Positions 1-8,607 of a stretch of DNA of 39,235 nucleotides are shown in pieces. Under the pieces are notes generated by a model that was given only the letters and a program-made list of their open reading frames with translations, was not told where the DNA came from and ran no database searches. This DNA is from a virus, in the IMG/VR virus record IMGVR_UViG_3300038701_002455, positions 1-39,235 of that record; one strand, given 5' to 3'. The first letter of the stretch is position 1. Every line of letters begins with the position of its first letter. The position numbers and the translations under genes are program-made.

Positions 1-26
1 GAAGGAGACCCCAAATCCGGTTGGTA

Positions 27-578
27 ATGGGGCGCACGAAAAAGGTATCAGGTAGGGGCAAGAGGCCCCGGCGCGGCGCGCCAATGTCGCAGAGCGAATA
101 TGCGAGGCGGCGCGACTGCAGCCAGAAGGCGGTCGCCGACGCCATCAAGGATGGCCGCGTGTCGCGCAGCGTCGTCCGCGTCAACGGGGTAGCCAAGATC
201 GCTGACCCGGACCTCGCGGATGAGGAATGGGCGGCCAACACGCGGACAAAGGCGACCCCAGAGGCGAAAGCCGCCGCCGATGCTGCCTATCAGTCCATGC
301 GCGCCCAGCATGAGCGGGAGAAACTCCGCCTCGCCGAGCTCAAGCGCCAGGAGGCGGAGCTTGACCTGGCGAAGAAGCGAGGCAGCCTCATCGAGTTCGC
401 CAAGGCAGAGGCGGACGTCGCCGACGCTTTCCGGGCCGTTCGCACTCGCTTACTGTCGGTGCCGTCTCGGGCGCGTCAGCGCAGGCCGACGCTCTCTGAT
501 GGTGACATTGAGCTGTTCGAGGAACTCATCGAGGTCGCGTTGGAGGAACTCGCATCCCGTGGCGACGCCGACGAATAG
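27..578 (+). CDS. Terminase small subunit (Nu1-like)
   Basis: Probable small terminase subunit, the DNA-recognition partner of the large terminase that starts before this gene ends. The product is about 183 aa. Residues about 20-55 resemble the winged-helix/HTH start of Nu1-like proteins (QSEYARRRDCSQKAVADAI). A long charged helical segment follows at about 80-125, then an acidic C-terminus suited to binding the large subunit. The ATG at 27 is used here. A TTG at 21 sits closer to the GGAG at 4-7 and could be the true start. Family assignment rests on position and general pattern, so the exact subfamily is uncertain. Confidence 0.8.
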   Translation: MGRTKKVSGRGKRPRRGAPMSQSEYARRRDCSQKAVADAIKDGRVSRSVVRVNGVAKIADPDLADEEWAANTRTKATPEAKAAADAAYQSMRAQHEREKLRLAELKRQEAELDLAKKRGSLIEFAKAEADVADAFRAVRTRLLSVPSRARQRRPTLSDGDIELFEELIEVALEELASRGDADE

Positions 579-2463
579 GATCGCGCGGCGCTGCTGGCGC
601 CTCCTGCGAAAGCCCGAGCGCCTCTCGCTGTCAAAGTGGGCCGACAGGCACTATTACCTGAGCGCCGAGTCAGCGGCCCAGCCGGGCCCATGGACTACGC
701 TCCCGTACCAGCGGGGCATCATGGACGCCATCAGCGACCCGCGTATCTGGCGGGTGACCTGGTGGAAGAGCGCGCGCGTTGGCGCGACGAAAATCCTGAA
801 CGCCACGATCGGTTACTACATGGACCACGACCCGTGCCCGATCATGGTTGTCCAGCCGACCGTCGAGGACGCCCAGGGCTACAGCCGCGAGGAGATCGCG
901 CCGATGCTCCGTGATTGCCCCCGGCTCGCTGGCCTCGTCGCCGACAAGTCGAGGGTGAGCGAGAGCACGATTCTTCACAAGTCCTTCCCCGGCGGCTCGC
1001 TGTCGATGGTCGGCGCCAACAGCGCCCGCGGATTCCGCCGCGTGTCGCGCCGCGTCGTGATGTTCGACGAGGTGGACGGCTATCCGCCCAGCGCCGGCCT
1101 TGAGGGCGACCAGATTAAGCTGGGCATCAAGCGGACCGAGTACTACCACGACCGCAAAGTGATCGCGGCCTCGACGCCGACTGACGAGGGCGTTAGCCGT
1201 ATCGCCCCGATGTTCGAGGAGGGAGATCAGCGCCGGTACCACGTTCCGTGCCCTCACTGCGACCATATGGATTTCCTGGTGTTCCGCTCTCGGGAGGACC
1301 GCCGAGGGCACGTCATGCGCTGGCCAGATGACCAACCGGAGCTCGCCTACTTCGAGTGCGCTGAGTGCGGCTGCGACATCGACGAGGTCCATAAATTCGA
1401 GATGCTCGAGCGTGGTGAGTGGGTGGCAGAGGCCGAGTTCAGCGGCCACGCCTCGTTCCACCTCTGGGCGGCCTACTCGATGGCGCCAAACGCCACATGG
1501 GGGACCATCGCGAGCGAGTTCGTTGAGGCCAGCCGCAAGGGGGCAGACGCGCTGAAGACGGTTATCAACACGACGCTCGGGGAGACGTGGAAGCCGCGCG
1601 GCGAGGCGCCCAGCTGGGAGCGCCTGTACCGGCGGCGGGAGCCGTACCCGCTGGGCGTGGTCCCGGAGCCCGTCCGGTTCCTCACGTGCGGCGTGGACGT
1701 CCAGAAGGACCGCCTGGTCTACGAGGTGGTGGGCTGGTCCCTCGACCGGCAGTCGTGGACTATCGAGCCCGGCGAGCTCTACGGCGACACCGCGGACATG
1801 GCGACATGGCGCCAACTCGACGAGCTCCTGGACCGGCCGTGGCCGACGGAGGGCGGCGAGACGCTGCAGATCCGCAAGATGGGTGTGGACTCCGGCTACA
1901 ACACGCAGCAGGTCTACTCCTGGTGCCGGACGAAGCCCATCTCGCGGGTCATCGCAACGAAAGGCGTCTCCGAGGCACGGGTGCTGGTCCGGTCGGCGAC
2001 GGTGGTCGACGTGACGAAGGGCGGGAAGAAGATCCGCCGCGGCTACCGCGTGTTCCCGATCGGTGTTGACCTCGCGAAGGCCGAGCTCTACGGGTGGCTG
2101 CGCCTGGAGCCCGGCATCGACGAGCCGACGCCGCCGGGCTACTGCCACTTCCCCGAGGCCGACGCCGAGTACTTCAAGCAACTCACCGGCGAGCACCTGG
2201 TCTCGGTGCGCAAGCGCAACGGGGCGAAGGTCCACGAGTGGCACGTCCTGCCCGGGCGACAAAACCACTGGCTCGACTGCAGGGTCATCAACCGGGTCTG
2301 CGCCGCGATCATGGGAATCGACAGGGTCAAGGCGGGCACGAAGGGCGCCCAAGCGCCCGCGAAGGCGGCCCAACGCCCGCGCGAAGCCCGCCGAGAGGGC
2401 CGCAACCGCCCCGCAAAGGGCGGCGGCGGGTGGCTGCAGCCGCGTCGGGGCTGGCTCGGTTGA
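559..2463 (+). CDS. Terminase large subunit, lambda GpA family
   Basis: Packaging ATPase and nuclease that cuts concatemers and drives DNA into the prohead. The product is 634 aa, close to lambda GpA (641 aa). The deviant Walker A typical of GpA is visible (WWKSARVGATK, K70, G75). Walker B is VVMFDEVDGYP with D170-E171. The C-terminal nuclease domain carries GVDVQKDRLVYEVVGW and MGVDSGYN, with acidic metal ligands. A GTG start at 559 gives a 20-nt overlap with the small subunit gene. The reading frame is open upstream to 220, but that part is a shadow of the small subunit gene. The TGA stop lies inside the TTGACA of a repeated promoter-like element. Confidence 0.95.
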   Translation: MATPTNRIARRCWRLLRKPERLSLSKWADRHYYLSAESAAQPGPWTTLPYQRGIMDAISDPRIWRVTWWKSARVGATKILNATIGYYMDHDPCPIMVVQPTVEDAQGYSREEIAPMLRDCPRLAGLVADKSRVSESTILHKSFPGGSLSMVGANSARGFRRVSRRVVMFDEVDGYPPSAGLEGDQIKLGIKRTEYYHDRKVIAASTPTDEGVSRIAPMFEEGDQRRYHVPCPHCDHMDFLVFRSREDRRGHVMRWPDDQPELAYFECAECGCDIDEVHKFEMLERGEWVAEAEFSGHASFHLWAAYSMAPNATWGTIASEFVEASRKGADALKTVINTTLGETWKPRGEAPSWERLYRRREPYPLGVVPEPVRFLTCGVDVQKDRLVYEVVGWSLDRQSWTIEPGELYGDTADMATWRQLDELLDRPWPTEGGETLQIRKMGVDSGYNTQQVYSWCRTKPISRVIATKGVSEARVLVRSATVVDVTKGGKKIRRGYRVFPIGVDLAKAELYGWLRLEPGIDEPTPPGYCHFPEADAEYFKQLTGEHLVSVRKRNGAKVHEWHVLPGRQNHWLDCRVINRVCAAIMGIDRVKAGTKGAQAPAKAAQRPREARREGRNRPAKGGGGWLQPRRGWLG

Positions 2464-2484
2464 CACCTGTGGGCCCCTGTGATC
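2460..2484 (+). promoter_or_regulatory. Bipartite element A (TTGACA-N13-GTGATC)
   Basis: TTGACA at 2460-2465, 13 nt, then GTGATC at 2479-2484. It overlaps the large terminase stop and lies 11 nt before the gpW-like start. It is one of five near-identical elements at + strand gene-block boundaries. It could be a promoter with a non-standard -10. Alternatively, GTGATC could pair with the GGATCAC that precedes CCTCC at the 16S rRNA 3' end. Confidence 0.6.
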
Positions 2485-2495
2485 TCCGCTAGGCG

Positions 2496-2705
2496 GTGAT
2501 TGGGTGGACCCAGGCTGACATTGACGAGCTCAAGGCGGCGATCGCCACGGGCGTGCTGTCCGTGACCTTCGCCGGACCGCCGCAGCGGACGGTGACGTAC
2601 CAGTCAACCGCCGAGATGCGGAAGCTCCTGGGCCAGATGGTCCGCGAGGTCAACGGCTCTCGCCGCTACCGGCGCGCCCGCTTCTCCCAGGGGTTCCGCT
2701 CGTGA
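2496..2705 (+). CDS. Head-tail joining protein, gpW-like
   Basis: A 69-aa protein in the place of lambda gpW, between large terminase and portal. In lambda, gpW seals the filled head and makes the tail-joining surface. The N-terminus (WTQADIDELKAAIATG) and the following strand-rich part (TVTYQSTAEMRKLL) match the usual gpW pattern of helix, beta hairpin and helix, with a basic C-terminus. The GTG start lies 11 nt after element A, and no strong ribosome binding site is visible. The stop overlaps the portal GTG start by 4 nt (GTGA), which suggests translational coupling. Confidence 0.85.
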   Translation: MIGWTQADIDELKAAIATGVLSVTFAGPPQRTVTYQSTAEMRKLLGQMVREVNGSRRYRRARFSQGFRS

Positions 2706-4339
2706 GCAAGTCAACCGCCCTGGTGCCCGTGTCGCGCGCTGCGCGTGGCCCTGCTGCGCCGTCCGGCAACCTCCTGGACCGCATGATCGGCGCCGTCGCG
2801 CCGGGCTGGGCCCTGCGACGCGAGCAGGCCCGGATTCAGCTCGAGGCGGTCCTTCACCGCCGCAGCTACAAGGCCGGCGGCAACTCGCGGCGCACGGCCG
2901 GGTGGGTGAACCGCTCGACGGACGCCAACGCGGCGGCGATGCCGCAGCTGGCGACGCTGCGAAACTTCGCCCGGGACCTGCGACGGAACAACGGCTGGGC
3001 GCGCCGCGCAATCCAGGTGGTCGGCAACAACACCGTCGGCCGCGGCATCAAGGCAAAGCCCAACATGCCCGGTATGCTGCAGCGAAACCGCGACGCGCTG
3101 GCGGCGTGGAACCGCTGGGCGACGTCGCTGAAATGCGACCATGACGGCGCCCTGCCGTTCACCGGCATCCAGCGCCAGGTGATGGAGGCGGTCGTCGAGT
3201 CCGGCGAGTGCCTGGTCCTCCGCGAGCCGGCGCCGTCGTCCTACGGCATGGAGATCCCGCTACAGCTGCGGGTGCTCGAGTCCGACTACATCGACACGAA
3301 CCGCCACGGCCTGATCCAGGGCAGCGGCAACGCGGTACGCCACGGCATCGAGTTCGACCGGCGCGGTCGGCGCGTGGCCTACTGGCTCTACGAGGAGCAC
3401 CCCGGCGGCACGGACGTGTTCACCGCCATGGGCTCGCGCATCAAGTCGCGCCGCGTCCCCGCCGAGGACGTGCTCCACATCTACCGCCCCGACCGCCCGG
3501 GCCAGTACCGCGGCGTCTCGTGGCTGTGCGCGGCCATCGCGAAGCTGAACGACTACGACGACTACGACGACGCGACCCTGGTCGCGAAGAAGATCGCGGC
3601 CTGCTACGCGGTGTTCGTCGAGGACCTGAACGGTGAGGCGGAGGCGCTCGGCGAGCTCGACGAGGACAACCTCGACCAGGTGAAGCTCGAGCCCGGGCAG
3701 ATCACCCACCTCGAGCCCGGCCAGACGGTGAAATTCGGCACGCCGCCGACCACCGCCGACCACGACTCGTTCTCGACCACGACGCTCCGGCGCATCGCAT
3801 CGTCTATCGGCATCACCTACGAGGACATGACGGGCGACTACTCCAAGGTCAACTTCAGCTCCGCCCGCATGGCCCGGCTTGCCCACTGGGCGAACGTCTG
3901 GGACTGGCGCAACAACATGCTGATCCCGCAGCTTTGCGCCCCGGTCTGGGACTGGGTGATGAGCTACCACGCCGGCCTCCGCGGCTGGCGCGTGGTGCCG
4001 ACGGTGGACTGGGCGGCGCCGCCCATCCCGATGCTCGAGCCGGACAAGGAAGGCAAGGCGTACAAGGAGCTCATCCGGTCCGGCGTGATGACGCTCGCCC
4101 AGGCCATCGCCGAGCGCGGCTATGACCCGGAGGAGCAGCTCCGCGAGATTGCGGAGACGAACGCCCTCCTCGACGAGCTCGATATCAAGCTGGACTCCGA
4201 CCCGCGCGCAGTCGCCATCACCGGCCAGGAGCAGCCCAGCGCCGGCGGCGACGACGGCGAGGAAGAGGCCCAGGAAGACAGCGCCGACGGCGAAGGCGAG
4301 CCGGACGAGGACGAGGACGCCGCGGACGGCGACGGGTAG
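2702..4339 (+). CDS. Portal protein, lambda gpB-type
   Basis: Portal protein, the dodecameric ring at the head vertex through which DNA passes. The product is 545 aa, the usual size for the lambda-type portal family. Typical features include the Arg-rich N-terminal stretch RNFARDLRRNNGWARRAI, the segment DVLHIYRPDRPGQYRGVSWL, and the later GITYEDMTGDYSKVNFSSAR, which is highly characteristic. The last 40 residues are strongly acidic (DDGEEEAQED and following). It is coupled by overlap to the gpW-like gene and followed by element B, so the next gene may have its own signal. Confidence 0.95.
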   Translation: MSKSTALVPVSRAARGPAAPSGNLLDRMIGAVAPGWALRREQARIQLEAVLHRRSYKAGGNSRRTAGWVNRSTDANAAAMPQLATLRNFARDLRRNNGWARRAIQVVGNNTVGRGIKAKPNMPGMLQRNRDALAAWNRWATSLKCDHDGALPFTGIQRQVMEAVVESGECLVLREPAPSSYGMEIPLQLRVLESDYIDTNRHGLIQGSGNAVRHGIEFDRRGRRVAYWLYEEHPGGTDVFTAMGSRIKSRRVPAEDVLHIYRPDRPGQYRGVSWLCAAIAKLNDYDDYDDATLVAKKIAACYAVFVEDLNGEAEALGELDEDNLDQVKLEPGQITHLEPGQTVKFGTPPTTADHDSFSTTTLRRIASSIGITYEDMTGDYSKVNFSSARMARLAHWANVWDWRNNMLIPQLCAPVWDWVMSYHAGLRGWRVVPTVDWAAPPIPMLEPDKEGKAYKELIRSGVMTLAQAIAERGYDPEEQLREIAETNALLDELDIKLDSDPRAVAITGQEQPSAGGDDGEEEAQEDSADGEGEPDEDEDAADGDG

Positions 4340-4354
4340 CCGCCGCGCAAGGTC

Positions 4355-4380
4355 TTGACAGGCCGGTTAGTGCCGTGATC
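4355..4380 (+). promoter_or_regulatory. Bipartite element B (TTGACA-N14-GTGATC)
   Basis: TTGACA at 4355-4360, 14 nt, then GTGATC at 4375-4380. It lies in the 54-nt gap between portal and protease-capsid genes, 13 nt before the ATG at 4394. No good Shine-Dalgarno sequence is seen for that ATG. The highly expressed capsid gene is a sensible place for a strong promoter. Confidence 0.65.
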
Positions 4381-4393
4381 GAGACCTTCGAGC

Positions 4394-6409
4394 ATGGCGA
4401 AGAACCGCAAGACCCGCGAAATTGGGCCGCTGACGAAGCGCATGGCCCTGTCTCCCGGCTCGCTGAACGAGGAGGCGCGGACCGTAGAGGTGGTCTGGAC
4501 GACGGGCGCCCGGGTTCTTCGAGGCGGATTCGACCGCTACTACGAGGAGCTCTCGCTCGACCCGGCGCACGTCCGCATGGAGCGCCTCCAGAACGGCGCT
4601 CCGGTGCTCAACACCCACAACCAGTGGGAGCTGAGCGACCAGATTGCGGTCGTCGAGGACGCCCGGCTCGAGGACGGCCAGGGCGTGGCGGTCCTCCGGT
4701 TCCCGCAGGCGGGGATCGATGAGAACGCTGACCGCATCTTCCGGCTCGTGGCGGACGGCATCATCCGCAACATCTCGGTCGGGTACCGGGTCTACAGCAT
4801 GGAGATCGTGGAGGACGGCGAGGCCGAAATCCCGGTGATGCGTGCTGTGGACTGGGAGCCCTTCGAACTGTCTTTCGTCCCGGTTGGCGCCGATGCCGAT
4901 TCCAGGACTCGCGGCGACGCCGCACAAACCAACCCCTGCGAGTTCGTCTCGCGACAGGAGCAGAACATGGCGAAGCAGAACCAGGCGGCGGACAACTCGG
5001 CGCCGAACCCGACCACGGACGAGACCCGAGCGAACCCCGCCCCGGTCCCGCCCACCCTCGACGAGTCCAAGGTCCGCGCCGAGGCCGCGGCGGCGGAGCG
5101 CAAGCGCGTCGCCGAGGTGATGGACACCGGCCGAGCGCTCGAGCTCGACGAGGACTTCGTCCGCGAGCACCTCAACGCCGGCACCCCCATCGCCGACTTC
5201 CGCAAGCTGGCCATCGACCAGCGGGCGAGCGCGCAGCGCAACCATCCCGACCCGACGCCCTCGGCGCCGGTCATCGAGCCCGGCGAGGACGCGCGCGACA
5301 AGCGCATCCGCGGCATGGCGGCGGCCCTCCACCACCGCGCCGGCAACGTTGGCCACATCAAGGAGTGGTCGAAGCGCACCGGCGAGGCGGTCGACCTCGA
5401 CGGCGGCGAATTCCGCTCGATGCGCCTGATCGACATGGCGCGCGACAGCCTCGAGCGGCAGGGCGTCCGCACCCGCGGGATGCTGCCGCAGGAGATCGCG
5501 GACGTCGCCCTCAGCCGGTCGGCGGCCACGACCAGCGACTTTCCCGTCGTCCTGCAGAACGTCATGGGCAAGCGCCTCCTGGCCGCCCACGAGATCGCCA
5601 GCGACACCTGGCGGAACTTCTGCTCGACCGGGTCGGTCCCCGACTTCCGGCAGAGCCCGCGCATCCGGGTCGGCTCGATCGCGAACCTCGAGATCGTCAA
5701 CGAGGCCGGCGAGGTGCGCAACACCGCCGTCCCGGACGGCCGGCGCGAGAACGCCTCGGTCCAGACCCGCGGCAACATCCTGTCGGTCACGCGCGAGACG
5801 CTCGTCAACGACGACATGGACGCCTTCAACCGCCTGCCGGCTGCGTTCGGCCGCGCGGCGGCGCGCTCCATCGAGGCGCTCGTCTACTCGACCCTCGGTG
5901 AGAACAGCGGCGCGGGCCCGGACATGGCGGACGGCGACCCGATGTTCCACGCCAACCACGACAACATTGGCGCCGGCGCCGCGCTTACCGCGGCGAACAT
6001 CGACGCCAACCGCGTCATCATGAAGGAGCAGCAGGACGAGTCCGGGTACGACTACCTAGCGCTCGTGCCGGCCGTGCTCCTGGTCAACACCGCGCTCGGC
6101 GGCCTGGCCCGCAAAATCAACGAGGCCGAGGACGACCCGGACACCACGGGCGACCGGTCGCCGAACCCGGTGCGCGGCACGTTCCGCACCATCGTCGACA
6201 CCCCGCGCGTCTCCGGCACGCGGCGGTACCTGTTCGCCGACCCGGCCGAGGCGTCTGTCCTCGAGGTCACGTACCTCAACGGGCAGGAGACCCCGATGCT
6301 CATGCAGTTCGAGGAGCCGCGCGTCCTCGCCCTCCAGTGGCGCCTGATCCACGACTTCGGCGTCAACCCCATCGGCTTCCGCGGAGCCGTCTACGACGCC
6401 GGCCAGTAG
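4394..6409 (+). CDS. Prohead protease / major capsid protein fusion
   Basis: One 671-aa product joins a phage prohead protease (S78-like) to a scaffold-like linker and a major capsid domain. Residues 1-185 carry the protease, with candidate catalytic His75 (NTHNQW) and Ser128 (ISVGYR). Residues about 190-350 are Pro/Ala-rich, then helical and charged, as in scaffolding domains. Residues about 360-671 match an HK97-type capsid, with phrases such as VPDFRQSPRIRVGS and FHANHDNIG. Fused protease-capsid genes are known in proteobacterial prophages. An internal ATG at 4967 with its own AGGAG could make scaffold-capsid without the protease. The protein must be cut during maturation, at a site not predictable here. 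Confidence 0.93.
   Translation: MAKNRKTREIGPLTKRMALSPGSLNEEARTVEVVWTTGARVLRGGFDRYYEELSLDPAHVRMERLQNGAPVLNTHNQWELSDQIAVVEDARLEDGQGVAVLRFPQAGIDENADRIFRLVADGIIRNISVGYRVYSMEIVEDGEAEIPVMRAVDWEPFELSFVPVGADADSRTRGDAAQTNPCEFVSRQEQNMAKQNQAADNSAPNPTTDETRANPAPVPPTLDESKVRAEAAAAERKRVAEVMDTGRALELDEDFVREHLNAGTPIADFRKLAIDQRASAQRNHPDPTPSAPVIEPGEDARDKRIRGMAAALHHRAGNVGHIKEWSKRTGEAVDLDGGEFRSMRLIDMARDSLERQGVRTRGMLPQEIADVALSRSAATTSDFPVVLQNVMGKRLLAAHEIASDTWRNFCSTGSVPDFRQSPRIRVGSIANLEIVNEAGEVRNTAVPDGRRENASVQTRGNILSVTRETLVNDDMDAFNRLPAAFGRAAARSIEALVYSTLGENSGAGPDMADGDPMFHANHDNIGAGAALTAANIDANRVIMKEQQDESGYDYLALVPAVLLVNTALGGLARKINEAEDDPDTTGDRSPNPVRGTFRTIVDTPRVSGTRRYLFADPAEASVLEVTYLNGQETPMLMQFEEPRVLALQWRLIHDFGVNPIGFRGAVYDAGQ
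4956..4969 (+). promoter_or_regulatory. Internal ribosome binding site and ATG in the protease-capsid gene
   Basis: AGGAG at 4956-4960 sits 6 nt before an in-frame ATG at 4967-4969 (Met192), exactly between the protease and scaffold regions. The frame's first ATG at 4394 has no comparable site. Starting here would give a 480-aa scaffold-capsid protein in excess over protease, as nested genes do in lambda (C/Nu3). Confidence 0.65.
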
Positions 6410-6454
6410 CCCGGGTAGCCCCACCGACAGCCAACTCAAGCGAAGGAACGAGAG

Positions 6455-6802
6455 ATGCAGAACTACAAGCAGCCGGGCGACATCATCACGCTCACCGCCC
6501 CGAGCGGCGGCGTCACGGGCGGGACCGCCTACAAGATCGGCCAGCTCCTGGTCGTGGCGATGGCCGACGCGGCCGAAGGCGAGCCCTTCGAGGGTCGCCG
6601 GACCGGCGTCGTCACCTTGCCCAAGAACACCAGCGATGCCTTCAGCGAGGGCCAGCGGGTGTTCTGGGACGACGGAGCGAGCGAGTGCGTCAACGCGGCG
6701 ACCACGGGCGACCACGAGATCGGCGTGTGCGTCGCAGCGGCCCTCGCAGCGGACACCACCCTGGAGCTTTGCCTCCACGGCATCGCGACCGCCGACGCCT
6801 AG
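6455..6802 (+). CDS. Head decoration / capsid fibre protein, DUF2190 family
   Basis: A 115-aa protein with the DUF2190 pattern: N-terminal NYKQPGDIITLTAPSGGVTGG, then a repeating beta-rich body (VGIALTD-like YKIGQLLVVAM, EGRRTGVVTLPK) ending in ELCLHG. DUF2190 proteins sit next to capsid genes and are taken to decorate or stabilise heads. The start has a usable site (AAGGAACGAGAG, just upstream). The 45-nt gap after the capsid gene holds no obvious terminator, so it is probably read from the capsid transcript. Confidence 0.8.
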   Translation: MQNYKQPGDIITLTAPSGGVTGGTAYKIGQLLVVAMADAAEGEPFEGRRTGVVTLPKNTSDAFSEGQRVFWDDGASECVNAATTGDHEIGVCVAAALAADTTLELCLHGIATADA

Positions 6803-6830
6803 CGTCTAGGGCAGAGAGAACCAACCACCG

Positions 6831-7169
6831 ATGGGATTCGCCGACCTCGTTGCGCGCGCCGATGCTGCCGTCCTGGGACACCTGGGATCGGTGCCGGTGA
6901 CCTACGCGCCCGAGGTCGGCGATCCCGTCGTCGTTTCTGGAGTGTTCGACGACAACTTCGAGCTCCAGGTCGAGCCCAACACCGCGGGCGTCGAGAACTA
7001 CGCCCTGTCGGTGTGGCTGTCGGCCGCCGAGGTGGCGAAGCTGCCGGAGGACCCGCGCAGCGGCAGTGCCAACCCCACCCTGACCATCGGCGGGCAGAAC
7101 TACACGATTCGCGAGCGGCCGTATGACTCCTTCGGCGGAGTCCGGCTGCTCCTTCACGAGAGCTTCTAG
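6831..7169 (+). CDS. Head-tail adaptor, FII-like
   Basis: A 112-aa protein resembling lambda gpFII (117 aa), which is added to filled heads and forms the tail attachment site. It is beta-rich, with VTYAPEVGDPVVVSGVFDD and a later NPTLTIGGQNYTIRERPYD, both typical of this attachment family. Its position between the decoration gene and the tail terminator fits. The ATG follows a GAGAG stretch. It is separated from the next gene by 8 nt. Confidence 0.72.
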   Translation: MGFADLVARADAAVLGHLGSVPVTYAPEVGDPVVVSGVFDDNFELQVEPNTAGVENYALSVWLSAAEVAKLPEDPRSGSANPTLTIGGQNYTIRERPYDSFGGVRLLLHESF

Positions 7170-7177
7170 GCGCGCGC

Positions 7178-8596
7178 ATGCCCCACCCCCGGCAGACGAT
7201 TCGCGCCGCGGTGGCGGCGGCGCTCAGCGGCAACACAGCCGCAGGGACGAACGTCGTCCCGTCCCGCGTCGTCCCGTCCCGCCTGGACAACCTTCCGACC
7301 ATCGCCGTCTACACGCTGGACGAGTCGGTGGACCCGGACAGCGCCCAGACGGCCCCGCGCGAGCTCACGCGCAACCCGACCATCGTCGTCGAGGCGTGGA
7401 CCGAGGCCCCGGACGCCGCGACCAACATCGAGGACGCGATGGACGACCTGGCGCTGGAGATCGAGACAGCGCTGGACGCGGACATCCTCCTGGGAGGCGC
7501 TGTCGGCGGCCTCGGCCTGATTCTCTCGGACACGGCGCTCGAGGTGCTCGAGGCCGGTCGCAGGCTCATCGGCGCCGTGCAGATGACCTACGCGGCGACG
7601 TACTACACGTTCTCGCCGGCCGTGCCTGAGGATGGCGACCTCGACTCGTTCATCACCATGCATGGCCAGTACAACCTAGCCAACGAGGTCCAGGAGGACG
7701 AGCAGGCCGAGGACCAGGTGACCGTGGTCGCCGGCGTCGAGTTCTACGGCACGGAGGCCCCGGACGAGGTGACCTCGTACGCGCGCGACTCGCCGGCTAC
7801 CGCAGTCACCGAGGTCGACCCCGTCGACGGTGCGGTGATTACGGAGTTCGACGCGGACGAGTACGCCTACGGGCTGGATGGTGCCTTCTCGCATGACAGC
7901 GAGTTCGGCGCGCTTGTGCCGCCCGCGGCGACCAATCTGCTAGGCCGCTCGCGCAACGTTGGCGAGTTCAGCTTCGTGAACCCGTGGCAGGAGGACGACG
8001 TCAACGCCTCCGGCGGATCTGGCATCGGCGAGGTAACGGGCCCCCTCGGAGACACGGTGTCTCGCATCGCATGGGGATCGACGACCGGGGATCGGTGGAT
8101 CTTTCAGACCGTCACCGGACTAACGATCGGCGAGCAGTACACGTTTTCGACCTACCTCAGAAAGCCGACCGTCGCGGAGCTGGGCCCGCTAACCAGCGTC
8201 GACCCCGCGAGCACGATCGATCTCCGCGTGGACACAGGCGTGTTCGCGGTCATTGAGCAAGCCACCGTGACCCTCACGGAGCAATGGGACCGGTACAGCG
8301 TCACATTCACGGCGACGGACACGTTCGCGTTTGTCCGACTTGTGCTCGGCTCCCGAGAGGGAGCGTGGATGCCCCAATGCCTGCAGCTCGAGGCCGGGGC
8401 GGTGGCGACCCAGTGGATCCGGACCGCGGACGCCTTTGGCTCGACTGCGACGCGTGAGGCCACCGTCATTGACTACCTCGTGGCGGGCCAGGCCGGACAA
8501 ATTTCCAACCTCGGCGCCGGCCCAGTTGTCACCTCGGGTGCAGGTGTGATCAGTGAGGTCCAAGGCGAACTGGTCGCCAAGGTGAACGCGGCATAG
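7178..8596 (+). CDS. Tail terminator-like protein with added carbohydrate-binding-like domain
   Basis: A 472-aa protein in the tail terminator slot. Residues about 1-155 look like a gpU/terminator-type protein (ending in AVQMTYAATYYTF). Residues about 155-245 form an acidic linker. Residues about 250-420 resemble the spike or carbohydrate-binding domain of many phage fibres: ATNLLGRSRNVGEF at the start, TGLTIGEQYTFSTYLRK in the middle, and QLEAGAVATQWIRTADAF at the end. Terminators are usually 130-200 aa, so the extra domain is unusual. DNA of the added part looks less GC-rich than its neighbours, suggesting acquisition. A 15-bp direct repeat lies at 7254-7283 (VPSRVVPSR). Confidence 0.7.
   Translation: MPHPRQTIRAAVAAALSGNTAAGTNVVPSRVVPSRLDNLPTIAVYTLDESVDPDSAQTAPRELTRNPTIVVEAWTEAPDAATNIEDAMDDLALEIETALDADILLGGAVGGLGLILSDTALEVLEAGRRLIGAVQMTYAATYYTFSPAVPEDGDLDSFITMHGQYNLANEVQEDEQAEDQVTVVAGVEFYGTEAPDEVTSYARDSPATAVTEVDPVDGAVITEFDADEYAYGLDGAFSHDSEFGALVPPAATNLLGRSRNVGEFSFVNPWQEDDVNASGGSGIGEVTGPLGDTVSRIAWGSTTGDRWIFQTVTGLTIGEQYTFSTYLRKPTVAELGPLTSVDPASTIDLRVDTGVFAVIEQATVTLTEQWDRYSVTFTATDTFAFVRLVLGSREGAWMPQCLQLEAGAVATQWIRTADAFGSTATREATVIDYLVAGQAGQISNLGAGPVVTSGAGVISEVQGELVAKVNAA
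8526..8551 (+). promoter_or_regulatory. Near-match to the bipartite element (TTGTCA-N14-GTGATC)
   Basis: TTGTCA at 8526-8531, 14 nt, then GTGATC at 8546-8551, inside the 3' end of the terminator-like gene and 56 nt before the DUF2635 gene. It differs from the other elements by one base in TTGACA. It may drive the sheath and tube block, or be a chance match in coding sequence. Confidence 0.35.
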
Positions 8597-8607
8597 AGGA
8601 GCCCAGC

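Noticed and set aside
670-2466. 598-aa open frame on the - strand
   Set aside because: Antisense to the large terminase gene; its composition (Arg/Ala/Val/His-rich, no motifs) is that of a GC-rich shadow.
4375-4722. 115-aa frame starting at the GTG of element B
   Set aside because: It overlaps the protease-capsid gene and turns into a shadow; the GTG belongs to the repeated element.
4367-5959. 530-aa open frame on the - strand
   Set aside because: Antisense to the protease-capsid gene, whose conserved protein signature is unmistakable.
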